Positions 16,041 to 24,968 of a stretch of 64,000 nt of DNA are shown one piece after another (the stretch's first letter is position 1; the number at the start of each line of letters is the position of its first letter). The position numbers were made by a program, and so were the translations under genes. Under the pieces are notes generated by a model. The model had not been told where the DNA came from. It worked only from the letters and a program-made list of their open reading frames with translations, and made no database searches. Origin of the DNA: Rhizobium ruizarguesonis (GTDB taxonomy: Bacteria; Pseudomonadota; Alphaproteobacteria; Rhizobiales; Rhizobiaceae). The DNA lies in contig NZ_PQIG01000078.1 in assembly GCF_012349115.1 (NCBI RefSeq), positions 124,001 to 188,000 of the forward strand. Reading direction: 5' to 3'.

Positions 16041-17111
16041 ATGGAAGATTCCGCTCATTCGAAACGTTCAGTCACGGTCGCCGACGTCGCGAAGGCCGCA
16101 AAGGTCTCGAAGGCGACGGCCGCCCGTGTGCTTGGCGGCTATGGCGTGGTCAGCGCCAAGATCACGGATAAGGTCATGGCGGCCGCCGCCGCGCTCGAAT
16201 ACCGCCCGAATGAGCTCGCCCGGAGCATGAGCACCGGGAGGTCCGGCATCATCGGGGTCGTGGTCGGCGATATCGAGAACGCTTTCTTCAGTCTGGCGGT
16301 GCGCGGCATCAGCGATGCGGCCCGTCTTGCGGGATTCAACGTCATCATCGCCAATTCGGGCGAAGAGCTCGATGCGGAAAAATCGGCCGTCGACCTCCTG
16401 ATCGGCAAACGTGTCGATGGCCTGATCGTCACGCCCGCTCGCTGCGACAGCGTCGATCATCTCCAGCACGTCCGTCGCGCCGGCGTGCCATTGGTTCTGT
16501 TCGACCGGGCCATCCCCGAACTCGATGTCGACGCCGTGACCGGGGACGACCGGGATGCGGCCATCACGGCGACCCGCTATCTGATCGGGCAAGGACATCG
16601 CCGCCTCGCCTACGTCTCTGCCATGGATGCCGAGGACGGTGGGCTCACCGATATCGGGCGGATCTCGAATTCCGCCGTGCGCGAACGCGTGGAAGGTTTT
16701 GTCAGCGTCCTGACTGAGGCGGGGTTGCCGAACCCTCTTCATTATATCAGGCTCGGCGCCACGAACCAGCAACAGACGGACAGCGTGATCAAGCGCCTGC
16801 TCTCGGAGGGATCGCCGCCAACGGCACTGCTGGCTTCAGACAGCCTCGTCGGCTTGCGCATCTTCAAGTCGCTGCAGTCGCTCGGCCTATCGATCCCCAA
16901 GGACGTGTCGATGATTTCGTTTCTCGACGCCGACTGGACCAGCGTCACCGTTCCGCCGATCACCATCGTCGACCAACGCGTCTACGAGATGGGCAAGCTC
17001 GCCGGCGAGCGGCTCATCGCCCGTATCGAACGCGCGCCCCTTGCCGTCGAACGTCTGCGCGTCAGCACGAGCCTCGTCGTGCGCGGCTCCGTCGCGGCGA
17101 TCGGCCGGTGA
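16041..17111 (+). CDS. LacI family transcriptional repressor
   Basis: The 356-residue protein has an N-terminal LacI helix-turn-helix (VTVADVAKAAKVSKATAARV), a hinge (NELARSMSTGRSGIIGVVVG) and a periplasmic-binding-like effector domain to residue 356. LacI members usually sense sugars, yet the divergent genes are an amino-acid-type transporter and an amine oxidase. The ligand could be an amino-sugar, an Amadori-type or opine-like compound; this is inference. Three ACCGGT cores lie in the shared upstream region. Confidence 0.85.
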   Translation: MEDSAHSKRSVTVADVAKAAKVSKATAARVLGGYGVVSAKITDKVMAAAAALEYRPNELARSMSTGRSGIIGVVVGDIENAFFSLAVRGISDAARLAGFNVIIANSGEELDAEKSAVDLLIGKRVDGLIVTPARCDSVDHLQHVRRAGVPLVLFDRAIPELDVDAVTGDDRDAAITATRYLIGQGHRRLAYVSAMDAEDGGLTDIGRISNSAVRERVEGFVSVLTEAGLPNPLHYIRLGATNQQQTDSVIKRLLSEGSPPTALLASDSLVGLRIFKSLQSLGLSIPKDVSMISFLDADWTSVTVPPITIVDQRVYEMGKLAGERLIARIERAPLAVERLRVSTSLVVRGSVAAIGR

Positions 17112-17286
17112 GATCTATGGAGTTGGCTATACCCGCATCGCTTTGCGAAGCAGAGTAGTACCGCATGGCAATAAGTCACTGATGCCCATGGTCGCCGATT
17201 TGACATTACATGGGGGTGCTGTTGTCTTTGCCTGACCAACGTTATTTAATACCGAAAATACTCGCTGTGGGATTTTCAGAAAGATC

Positions 17287-18390
17287 ATGCTCCAGTCAAA
17301 AGACGCTTCATCTGAGCTGATAGATTTGATCTATGGAAGTCTCTTCGGCGAGTGCAACTGGCAAGATTTTCTGGATCGAGTGGCGCAAACTTCGCCGAAT
17401 GGAAAGGCTGCCCTCCATTACCACGATCTGGCCTCGCCTGTGGCCCATGTTCCCTACGTATCTGGGTTTTCGAGGAATGAGGTCGACCAGTTCAGCAGCC
17501 ACTTTGCCGCAGTGAACCCCTGGATTCCGAGATTGAGTTTTGTGCCCGTCGGTCAGGGTGTCTGCGGAGACGAAATCTTTCCACGCGAGGACTTGCTCAA
17601 ATCGGAATTCTACAATGATTGGCTGAAGGGTCAGGCCCAATGCGAGACAAGCATCGGTGTCTCCATCATTCGGGAGGAAACCCGCACCTTCGTCCTATCG
17701 ACCTGCACGTCGTCAGCGGACCCCGATTTCAACAAGGAGGCGGCCGGGCGCTCCACGCTACTCGCGCCCCATTTGAAAAGGGCTTTCGACTTCATCCGGA
17801 AGCGTGATCTACTCGCCCCGGAAAGACAGAATACGCAAACCCTGCTCGATAGCATCGGCGTCGGACTGATCTACGTTTCGGAGCAAGGGCGAGCACGCCA
17901 ATGGAACAAGAGCGCGGAAGCCCTAATGGAGGCTGGCTTTCCTGTCCATGTCCTGCCAGGTGGCGAGCTCCGCCTTCAATGCGAGAAGTCGGCTGTCGTT
18001 CTCGATTTCCTGACGTCGAGAAAGGGTGTGCAGACAAAGCCGCACACAGCGGTTGTAAAGGGAAGAGACAAGGATAATTATCGCATCACCCTCGTCCGGC
18101 TCCAGTCCGATGCATTCACCGAATTCCTGGAGGGGCCGACTGTGGCCGTAATCATCGAGCCGATGATGGTTACGCCATTCAGTGAACGGCGAGACTTCCT
18201 GATGCAAACGTACAAACTGACCGCGACGGAGATCCGGATTGCATTAAGCATTGCCTCCGGGCATTCTCCAAAGGAGGTGGCCATAGCCGATCACATAAGC
18301 TACGAAACTGTCAGAACTCACCTCAGAAACATCTATTCCAAGCTCGGGGTTAATTCCCAGGTGGGTCTGGTGGCGCTGCTCATGCGCTAA
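17287..18390 (+). CDS. LuxR family transcriptional regulator
   Basis: The 367-residue protein has a C-terminal LuxR helix-turn-helix (YKLTATEIRIALSIASGHSP, then YETVRTHLRNIYSKLGVNSQ). The N-terminal 280 residues look like a sensory region with a PAS-like segment around residues 190-240 (LLDSIGVGLIYVSEQGRARQ). There is no receiver domain or clear acyl-homoserine-lactone pocket, so the signal is unknown. It stands alone between the LacI gene and the small-protein island. A weak AGAAAG precedes the ATG. Confidence 0.75.
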   Translation: MLQSKDASSELIDLIYGSLFGECNWQDFLDRVAQTSPNGKAALHYHDLASPVAHVPYVSGFSRNEVDQFSSHFAAVNPWIPRLSFVPVGQGVCGDEIFPREDLLKSEFYNDWLKGQAQCETSIGVSIIREETRTFVLSTCTSSADPDFNKEAAGRSTLLAPHLKRAFDFIRKRDLLAPERQNTQTLLDSIGVGLIYVSEQGRARQWNKSAEALMEAGFPVHVLPGGELRLQCEKSAVVLDFLTSRKGVQTKPHTAVVKGRDKDNYRITLVRLQSDAFTEFLEGPTVAVIIEPMMVTPFSERRDFLMQTYKLTATEIRIALSIASGHSPKEVAIADHISYETVRTHLRNIYSKLGVNSQVGLVALLMR

Positions 18391-18610
18391 CCCGCCAAAT
18401 GATCTTGCAATCATGACTGGCCCGCACAGCTTAGCCGCGCCAGTTTGGCGGCAATGCCGTTGCACACTCCTCACGCGACGCCCGGTTGCGTCGATTATCT
18501 CGCAGGCAACGTCCAATCACCGAGTCCGACAGCTGAGATCAAATACGCGTTGAACAAGAAATTCTGCGAACCCTTGTTTCGTTCGAGCAGGAAGATCAAC
18601 GCGACGCTCT

Positions 18611-18874
18611 CTAATCGTAGAGTTCGCCGTGACCAATCTGTTCCTGCCTGGCAGGTGCGTCGCTGATTGAGGGATCGTCGGCCGGATCGGGATCTTTCTT
18701 GGTGGCATCGCTCATAAACTGCGCGGCCTTGAGGAGCGCCGCGGTTATCTCCTCGGTGCCCCATCCGGCTTCATTGGCGGCTGCAATCATCCCTTCCAAA
18801 GCGTCGCGCGCGGCTGCGCTCGCCTCTTCGAAGCGTTGCGCGGGAGATTCGGTCTTCGGCGGTGGAAAGGTCAT
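18611..18874 (-). CDS. Small hypothetical protein
   Basis: The 87-residue protein starts MTFPPPKTESPAQRFEEASA at an ATG with a strong GGAGGG. The first half is a predicted amphipathic helix rich in Ala and Glu (AARDALEGMIAAANEAGWGT). The C-terminus is acidic and disordered. No domain was recognised with confidence. It is the first of six small minus-strand genes in this stretch. Confidence 0.55.
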   Translation of the reverse strand: MTFPPPKTESPAQRFEEASAAARDALEGMIAAANEAGWGTEEITAALLKAAQFMSDATKKDPDPADDPSISDAPARQEQIGHGELYD

Positions 18875-18995
18875 CGGCGTTCCCTCCATAGGTGCGTCTG
18901 TTGTGGATGAACGCAGCCCAGGGGAAATGGATGCACGACCATGCTGATTTAACCTGCCGCGCCATACCGGCAACGGCCGGCGAGGTCTTTCCGCC

Positions 18996-19226
18996 TCAGA
19001 TGACCGTCTTCAACAGAAACGGAGAGCGCTCCAACGGACGCTGAGCGAGGATCCTCAGCATCGCAGGGCCCTGTATGCCGGAAGTCGTGCATGAGTGGCC
19101 GTCGTGATAGACCACCGTCATGACGCGGCTCAGACTATCGTATCTGATCTCCGCGATCGTCCGGGTATGAACCGGAAAGATGAATTCATGGGGTTGAGGT
19201 TTCTCCCCCGAAGTGTTCAAGCTCAT
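18996..19226 (-). CDS. Small hypothetical protein, possibly KTSC-like
   Basis: The 76-residue protein has a central segment, IAEIRYDSLSRVMTVVYHDG, that resembles the beta-sheet core of KTSC-type small domains. The match is weak. The ribosome binding site is poor, so the start may differ. Function unknown. Confidence 0.4.
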   Translation of the reverse strand: MSLNTSGEKPQPHEFIFPVHTRTIAEIRYDSLSRVMTVVYHDGHSCTTSGIQGPAMLRILAQRPLERSPFLLKTVI

Positions 19227-19415
19227 TGCGGTGCCCCAACGAAAAAAGCAATTTTGGCTCGACCCTGCCCTGGTCTGAGCCTAACTGCGCCAATCAAGCA
19301 CATATTGCTGCGACGGTCGCGTGACATCAGCGTGACATGCAGAAACGTCATGGCGAACGCAGGCCGGGCCTCCTGGAGCAGTCAGCTTTTAAAGGAAGCG
19401 CAGGACCGCGCCAGC

Positions 19416-19475
19416 CTTTTGTTTTTACGCAATTCCCCGGCAAAACCGCCTCGCGCTTTTCCTGGAATAGCTCTA
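19416..19475. repeat. Rhizobium-type intergenic repeat, copy 1
   Basis: A 60-bp element running from CTTTTGTTTTTACGCAATTC to CCTGGAATAGCTCTA. It matches copy 2 at 20287-20345 over most of its length. Elements of this form (TTTTTACGCAATTCC ... GGAATTGCTCTAG) are very common between genes in Rhizobium and behave like RIME-type mosaic repeats. It lies between two small genes. Confidence 0.6.
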
Positions 19476-19505
19476 ACGCGCCAGTTGCTAAGCGGCGATC
19501 AACCG

Positions 19506-19754
19506 TTAGTGCAATGTCCTACGGATCTCGTGTGCGAGAGCGGTCTGCGGCCAGCATTCGAGCGTACGTGCCAGCGATCGAACCGCTTCGTCCACGTTGA
19601 AAACCACGTCCCCGAGCCGCTCGATCTCATAATCGAGTTCGTAGACCTCGACTTCGTCAAGGCCGTCACTCAGGAGCAATCGCCTCATCGCCTCGATCAG
19701 GCGCTCACTTCGCCCAACGATATCAAGAGCGCTTCGTATGATGATGTCGAACAT
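19506..19754 (-). CDS. Small acidic hypothetical protein
   Basis: The 82-residue protein starts MFDIIIRSALDIVGRSERLI with GAGGGG upstream. It is all-helical in appearance, including LDEVEVYELDYEIERLGDVV, and may pack as a helical hairpin. No family recognised. The frame is open to 19808 but the RBS favours 19754. Confidence 0.5.
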   Translation of the reverse strand: MFDIIIRSALDIVGRSERLIEAMRRLLLSDGLDEVEVYELDYEIERLGDVVFNVDEAVRSLARTLECWPQTALAHEIRRTLH

Positions 19755-19821
19755 GCACGTCCCCTCGCTTCGATAACGAAGCTTCGGCGATAATCGTGAC
19801 GCTGACAATCCTGAAATCTTG

Positions 19822-20229
19822 TCAGACGCGGCTTCGAATCGTGGCGTAGAGATCCCTCAGCTCACGCAGTGCGGGTCGAGGCCGATGGCGCGGTAGTGCG
19901 GCGCGACGTCCGGCGAATGCGAGCGCGCCGGCGACCGCCGCGACGAGCAGGAGCGTCGAGGCCGGGTAGAGCTTCGCCGCTGCTTCCGTCTGACGCATTG
20001 CTTTGCGGGCACTTCCCTTTGCCGATCGACCGGCATCGAGGACTTGTTGCTGGAGTGCACCGATCTGCTTCCGTAGCGCGCTCAACTCTTCGCGCAGATC
20101 ATGATCAGGCTGCCGGGGAACACCGACGGCGGCTGTCTTCGTATCGATGACCGCCTTCGGCACGGGCTCGCCGATCTTGGCTCCTCTGTTATCGAGGGTC
20201 GTCGTCTCAGTGACCTTGCGACGCGGCAT
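19822..20229 (-). CDS. DUF883/YqjD-like membrane-anchored small protein
   Basis: The 135-residue protein starts MPRRKVTETTTL with GGAG eight bases upstream. A coiled coil (LREELSALRKQIGALQQQVL, near residue 55) leads to one hydrophobic C-terminal helix (LYPASTLLLVAAVAGALAFA) and a basic tail. This is the plan of the YqjD/ElaB/DUF883 proteins, which anchor to the inner membrane and bind ribosomes in stationary-phase E. coli. The similarity here is architectural. Confidence 0.6.
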   Translation of the reverse strand: MPRRKVTETTTLDNRGAKIGEPVPKAVIDTKTAAVGVPRQPDHDLREELSALRKQIGALQQQVLDAGRSAKGSARKAMRQTEAAAKLYPASTLLLVAAVAGALAFAGRRAALPRHRPRPALRELRDLYATIRSRV

Positions 20230-20286
20230 TGCCATTTCTCCTTCTACAACATCCCCGTTTTTCTCGCAGTCACGGAAACGCCCTAT

Positions 20287-20345
20287 CTTTTTGTTTTTAC
20301 GCGATTCCCGACGCAAACCGCCGCGCGCTTGTGGCATTGCTCTAG
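20287..20345. repeat. Rhizobium-type intergenic repeat, copy 2
   Basis: The second copy runs from CTTTTTGTTTTTACGCGATT to GGCATTGCTCTAG. Its last bases overlap the end of the neighbouring lipoprotein gene, and the TAG stop codon of that gene (20344-20342) lies inside the repeat. Confidence 0.6.
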
Positions 20346-20632
20346 TCGTCGTCGAGCGCGAAGACCGGCCGGTAGTGGCGCTCGGCAATCAGCAAGCTCC
20401 GGTCGGGCCGGATGATATAGATCTCCTCGACCTGGCGTCCCCATTGATCCGTGAAACTATGCGGGAAGGGAGACCCCACGGGCGATTTCGTCAATTTCGT
20501 GCGAGGCTGGCCATTATACGTGATGCTGCCGGGAATGGGGGCCAGTCCCGCCGACGAGTAATAGCCTGCGCCGGTCGTGCAGCCTGCCAGCACAACGGCG
20601 AAAACCAACCCAAATCCTATGCTCCGCTTCAT
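20342..20632 (-). CDS. Small lipoprotein
   Basis: The 96-residue protein begins MKRSIGFGLVFAVVLAGCTT, a lipoprotein signal with lipobox LAGC. The mature part contains SITYNGQPRTKLTKSPVGSP and ends EIYIIRPDRSLLIAERHYRP, a short beta-rich region with no recognised domain. It is probably anchored in the outer membrane or periplasm. The stop codon is supplied by the end of a repeat, so the C-terminus may be a recent variant. Confidence 0.6.
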   Translation of the reverse strand: MKRSIGFGLVFAVVLAGCTTGAGYYSSAGLAPIPGSITYNGQPRTKLTKSPVGSPFPHSFTDQWGRQVEEIYIIRPDRSLLIAERHYRPVFALDDD

Positions 20633-20762
20633 CGAGCCCTCCAACGGCTTCAGTGTCGACCGCCGCTCCAAACCCTTGGCACGGTCATCACGACGGGTTC
20701 GGGAAACCTGTCGGTGCACTCGCGCATCAATGATCATCTCGGTTGCCGCCTGCCGCAGGCGC

Positions 20763-20924
20763 CTAAAACTCATCGCTGCGGCGCTTCACGGCGTGCCTCA
20801 GAGCCACCAAATGCCTTCGACGCTCCAGCATATAGTCGGCATATCCGACGCAGATGAACAGCAATGTCGGGCCGGCATAGATCATGATCAGAGCCAACGC
20901 GATGAGGATGAATGCGGTCGTCAT
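20763..20924 (-). CDS. Small single-span membrane protein
   Basis: The 53-residue protein starts MTTAFILIALALIMIYAGPT at an ATG with GGAAA upstream. It has one or two hydrophobic helices and a basic tail (RRRHLVALRHAVKRRSDEF). Function unknown. The frame extends to 20978, but the upstream part looks non-coding. Confidence 0.45.
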   Translation of the reverse strand: MTTAFILIALALIMIYAGPTLLFICVGYADYMLERRRHLVALRHAVKRRSDEF

Positions 20925-21115
20925 GGTCTTGTTTCCATCAATACTGATCGTCGCAACTGAAGCGGCGAATGCGGACAAGCGTTCATCTCGCGATCCCTGT
21001 CCTTATTCCTTCAAAATTCGCCGGCTTCCTATTCGTTCCCTGCGCGATCGATTTCATTCACTTGGGATGCGCGATCGAACAACAATGACGAAGCTGACGG
21101 CTCGGCCGACCTCGA

Positions 21116-22969
21116 TCACTCCTTCGGCCTTTCCTCTCGCATTGCCGCCGTGACGCTCTTGAGCAGCGGACTCGACAGCAAATCCTCGAGCAAAACCGTT
21201 AGCTTGGGCTTCCAGTTCGGATAGCTGTCACTGGTGCCTGGAACATTGGTCGGCCTTTTCTCGTCGGTGAGATCGGCAAGCCGAACCGCAACGAGCAGCG
21301 ATGGGGTCCGCGCGATGAAGCGATAGGCGCTGACGGTCAGTGCCCTCAGCGTCTGCTCGTTGGCGAGCCGGGCAGGCAGGTTGAGGCCGGCAGCCTTGAG
21401 TGCCGTCTTCAGGTTCCTCCGCTCGCGCTTGCGGTCTTCGAGATGTTTTTCAGTGAGATCGGGCGGCACGATGCCGTGGTCGTACCGGGCTTGAATGTCG
21501 GCGCCGCGCCACCAGCCGGCAAGGGTCTGGTGGTCGTGCGTCGAAATGCAGGCCAGAGCGAGGACAGGATAGACGTCCGCCGGCTTGAAGCCCTGCTCGT
21601 CCTGTTCATAGGAAAGAATGCGATAGGAGAGAATGTGGGCGGCCGCCAGATCGTCCTGCAATCCCTTGGGGATCAGTCCAAGGTCTTCTCCGATGACGAG
21701 GCATCGATGCTCGCCGGACACCTCGGCGAGGACCTGCAGAAGCCGATCCGCTGGATAGCGCACATAGGCGCCGCCGTCCGGCCTGCTGCCCGATGGCACC
21801 AGGAAGAGGCGGCGAAGCGCTGCGGCGTGGTCGATACGGATGGCGCCCGCATATCGCATGGCAGCGCTCACCATGCGCCGGAAAGGCGACATTTCTCCCG
21901 CCGCGATCGCGGAAGGCAGATATCCGGCGAGATGCCAGTCCTGCCCGTTCACGGCGAATGGATCGGGCGGGCTGCCAATCGTGGCCTTCGCGAGATAGGT
22001 GTCCGGCTCGCTCCATGTCGCCGAGCCGTCGACCGCCTCCCCGACGGCAAGATCGAGATAGAGCCCGATCCGCATGCCGGCCGTCCGCGCCCGGTCCGCC
22101 GCCTGCATCAGTTGCCGGTGGGCAAGCCACTGCAGCCACATGTGGAAACCGACATCGTCCACGTGTCCGCGCTCGAATTCGGCGACGGCGGCGCTGTCGA
22201 AGCGCTGGAAATCGGCCGGCCACCGTTGCCAGCCGGCGCCCGCCCCGCGCTCGACCATGGAAAACGACAGGCATTCGAAAAGCGCGTGCAGCCGCAGGCT
22301 GTTACCGCCTTGCACGACGAAGGCGTCGAAATCGGCCGGATCATAGGCCTCGTCAATCAGGCTGCGCTGTCGCCAGACCGGCCAGAGATCGCGCAGGACC
22401 CTCAGCTTGATCTCTGCGACGCCGGCGTAGTCGACGAGATCGGTTTGGCGAAGGCTTGCCAATTGCCGTTCGAGTTCGGGACTGCAGGCAAAACCCGGCA
22501 ACCGGTCGACCGCGATATAGAGCGGGTTGAGATGCTGGCGGCTCGAGGGCTCATAGGGGCTGCAACGGTCGGGATCGGCGAGAAACGGCGCGTGAAGCGG
22601 GGTGAGGCCGATGAAATCGGCGCCCAGCGATCCCGCGAGATCCGCCATTTCGGACAGATCCTCGAAATCTCCGATGCCCCAGTTGCGTGCCGAACGGAGC
22701 TCATAAAGCTGCAGGCTCACACCCCAGACGCGCGTGCCGGAAAGGAAATCCGGCAGAAATGACCTGGCGACCTTTTTAGCCGCCGGCGCGGGCTCCCGCC
22801 GCGGCGCGCCGGTCTCGTGATCGGCCGCTCCCGGTACGTCGATCTTCAGTGCCGAGAGGATCTTGCGTTTGGTCTCGCCTGAGATCGCCACCTCCCGATT
22901 GTCGGGACTGGGCCTGGTCAGGCTGATGCCGTGCCGGCGGGCGAGCTTGTCGAGCTCAGCAGATTTCAT
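21116..22969 (-). CDS. malQ: 4-alpha-glucanotransferase
   Basis: This 617-residue GH77 enzyme disproportionates maltodextrins by moving glucan chains between acceptors. The catalytic Asp is in IRIDHAAALRRLFLVPSG, the acid/base Glu in LVIGEDLGLIPKGL, and the transition-state Asp in ISTHDHQTLAGWW. The order and spacing are normal. It lies 29 bp after treZ on the same strand, so the two form an operon that should trim and recycle glucan chains while releasing trehalose. A treY gene, the usual third partner, is absent from the window. Confidence 0.9.
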   Translation of the reverse strand: MKSAELDKLARRHGISLTRPSPDNREVAISGETKRKILSALKIDVPGAADHETGAPRREPAPAAKKVARSFLPDFLSGTRVWGVSLQLYELRSARNWGIGDFEDLSEMADLAGSLGADFIGLTPLHAPFLADPDRCSPYEPSSRQHLNPLYIAVDRLPGFACSPELERQLASLRQTDLVDYAGVAEIKLRVLRDLWPVWRQRSLIDEAYDPADFDAFVVQGGNSLRLHALFECLSFSMVERGAGAGWQRWPADFQRFDSAAVAEFERGHVDDVGFHMWLQWLAHRQLMQAADRARTAGMRIGLYLDLAVGEAVDGSATWSEPDTYLAKATIGSPPDPFAVNGQDWHLAGYLPSAIAAGEMSPFRRMVSAAMRYAGAIRIDHAAALRRLFLVPSGSRPDGGAYVRYPADRLLQVLAEVSGEHRCLVIGEDLGLIPKGLQDDLAAAHILSYRILSYEQDEQGFKPADVYPVLALACISTHDHQTLAGWWRGADIQARYDHGIVPPDLTEKHLEDRKRERRNLKTALKAAGLNLPARLANEQTLRALTVSAYRFIARTPSLLVAVRLADLTDEKRPTNVPGTSDSYPNWKPKLTVLLEDLLSSPLLKSVTAAMREERPKE

Positions 22970-22998
22970 CGTTCGATCGCCTTCCTGTCAGCACGCCG

Positions 22999-24768
22999 TC
23001 AAACCTCGCCGATGCTCCAGATCACTGTCCAGGGCGCGAGATTGCCACCGTCACTGCCGCCGAGACGGAAGATCGTCTCGCCGCCGCTCTGCTGCGAGAC
23101 GGGCGGCGCCGCCTCGGCGCCGAGGTTGGCGTGCAGATGAAGACGGCGGTTTTGCGCCAGGGTCCAATCTACCGCGAGCGCGCTTCCCGCCGCGCGATAG
23201 ACTGCGTTTCCGGCGCCAGCGCCTTTCAGCAACGGCACGATCCTCTGGTGCCGGAGGTCGAGAAGCGTCCTGTAAAAATCAAGGACATCGGAGGAGGCGA
23301 GTTTCGACCAGTCCAGCTTGGCAGCGGCGAAGGTCGATGGCGCCGTCGGGTCGAGAAGGTCCTCGGCGTCGAAGCCCGGCAGACGGGAGAGCTCCTGGCG
23401 ACGGCCTTTCCTGACCTTCTCGTTCAGGTCCTCGTCGAAATCGCAGAAGAAGGGGAAAGGTTCTCTGGCGCCCCATTCCTCGCCCATGAACAGCATCGGG
23501 ATCTCGGGCGCCAACAGGTAGATGGCGGCGACAGCCTTGATGACATCAGCCGGGCTCGAAGCCAGAACCCGATCCCCCAGCGCCCTGTTGCCGATCTGGT
23601 CATGGTTCTGGATAAAGGAGATGAAAGCGGTGGGCGGGAGATGGCCGCTCGGCCTGCCGCGGCTTCCACCGCGGTACGGCATGTGTTCCCCCTGAAACAC
23701 GAAGCCTTCAGCCAGCGCCCGGCCGAGCTTGCCAGCGTCGCCGGCGTAATCGGCATAATAGCCAAAGGTTTCGCCCGTGGCAGTGATATGCAGCACATGG
23801 TGTACATCGTCGTTCCACTGGGCGATGAACAATCTCACTTCCCCATTTTCGTCACGCTGCAACAGGTCGCTGTCGTTCTCCTCGTTTTCAACGATCAGGT
23901 GCACATGCCGGTCGCCGGCCGCGGCCCTGACGCGGCGGGCAAGCGCGTGAAGCAAATGCTCGGCGCTGTCGTCCTTGATGGCGTGGACGGCATCGAAGCG
24001 GAAACCGTCGAGCCTGAACTCGGTGATCCAGTAGATGGCGTTTTCGATGATGAACTCGCGAATCATCTCCGATCCGTCGCCGTCGTAGTTGATGCCGTTG
24101 CCCCAGGGCGTCTTGTGATGATCGGTAAAGAGTGGCGCATAGGCCGGGATGTAATTGCCATCCGGCCCGAAGTGATTGTAGACCACGTCCAGGAAAACCG
24201 AGATGCCGCGCTGATGTGCTGCGTCCACCAGCGCCATGAAATCTTCCGGCCGGCCATAGCTGCTGTCCGGAGCATAGGGAAGCACGCCGTCATAACCCCA
24301 GCTGTAACGGCCGGGAAATTCACTAAGCGGCATGATCTGCAGCGCCGTAACACCCAGCGCTTGCAGATGGTCGAGCCGCTCAATCGCGGCCTTGAAAGTG
24401 CCCTCCGGCGTGAAGCAGCCGATATGCATCTCGTAGATGACCATCTCTTCCCAAGGCCGTCCCGTCCAGTCGCTCGTCTTCCAGCGATAGAAGGAAAGGT
24501 CGACCACTTCGCTCGGCCCGTGCACATCCTGCGGCTGGAACCGCGAGGCGGGATCGGGAATTTCAAGACCATCCGGCAGGACGAAGCGGTAGCGTGTACC
24601 GACACTGGCATCCGCGACCGTGTAGTGGTGCCAGCCGTTCCCGACCGCCTGCATCGGCCGCGGATCAGCGCCTTCGATCTTCAACGACACGCTTTCATGC
24701 AAGGGAGCCCAGAGGCGGAATAGAATGCCCTCTTCGGTGAATGCCGGTCCGAACGTCATTTGGGTCAA
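22999..24768 (-). CDS. treZ: Malto-oligosyltrehalose trehalohydrolase
   Basis: The 589-residue GH13 enzyme releases trehalose from the reducing end of malto-oligosyltrehalose. There is an N-terminal beta domain (FTEEGILFRLWAPLHESVSL), then the barrel with nucleophile Asp in LDGFRFDAVHAI (near residue 258), acid Glu in HLIVENEEND, and NHD in FIQNHDQIGN. Its substrate is made by TreY, which must be encoded elsewhere. An ATG at 24759 is an alternative start. The upstream region has GAAAC-N16-AGTT on the minus strand, at best a degenerate stress promoter. Confidence 0.9.
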   Translation of the reverse strand: MTQMTFGPAFTEEGILFRLWAPLHESVSLKIEGADPRPMQAVGNGWHHYTVADASVGTRYRFVLPDGLEIPDPASRFQPQDVHGPSEVVDLSFYRWKTSDWTGRPWEEMVIYEMHIGCFTPEGTFKAAIERLDHLQALGVTALQIMPLSEFPGRYSWGYDGVLPYAPDSSYGRPEDFMALVDAAHQRGISVFLDVVYNHFGPDGNYIPAYAPLFTDHHKTPWGNGINYDGDGSEMIREFIIENAIYWITEFRLDGFRFDAVHAIKDDSAEHLLHALARRVRAAAGDRHVHLIVENEENDSDLLQRDENGEVRLFIAQWNDDVHHVLHITATGETFGYYADYAGDAGKLGRALAEGFVFQGEHMPYRGGSRGRPSGHLPPTAFISFIQNHDQIGNRALGDRVLASSPADVIKAVAAIYLLAPEIPMLFMGEEWGAREPFPFFCDFDEDLNEKVRKGRRQELSRLPGFDAEDLLDPTAPSTFAAAKLDWSKLASSDVLDFYRTLLDLRHQRIVPLLKGAGAGNAVYRAAGSALAVDWTLAQNRRLHLHANLGAEAAPPVSQQSGGETIFRLGGSDGGNLAPWTVIWSIGEV

Positions 24769-24903
24769 AGGAAAGCCTTCGATGAAATGGGGATGGGATT
24801 TAGGTAACTTTTGTCAGGGCAAAAAGTTTCGCAGGCACGGAGAGCGCAAAGCGGCCCCCGTCGCGAGGCGCGCCACCGGCAGAGACCCTAAGAGTATGAT
24901 TCC

Positions 24904-24934
24904 ATCCTATCGGGAGTAGGATTTTATCCTATCG
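24904..24934. promoter_or_regulatory. Operator repeats upstream of parDE
   Basis: ATCCTATCG occurs at 24904-24912 and again at 24926-24934, with the inverted half TAGGAT at 24917-24922 between them. The cluster lies 35-65 bp before parD and is the expected place for the antitoxin to bind and repress its own operon. Confidence 0.5.
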
Positions 24935-24968
24935 CGTGCTATAAACCTGCAAAATAGGAGTGTAATCG

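Noticed and set aside
23131-24723. Long plus-strand frames opposite treZ, malQ, treS and glgE (for example 23131-24723, 21443-22762, 46692-48095, 48174-49616)
   Set aside because: Each mirrors a real gene with full catalytic motifs on the other strand; none shows a recognisable fold or ribosome binding site.
24812-24836. GAAAC-N16-AGTT as EcfG promoter of treZ-malQ
   Set aside because: Mismatch in the otherwise invariant GGAAC element and an imperfect -10, so not listed as a feature.
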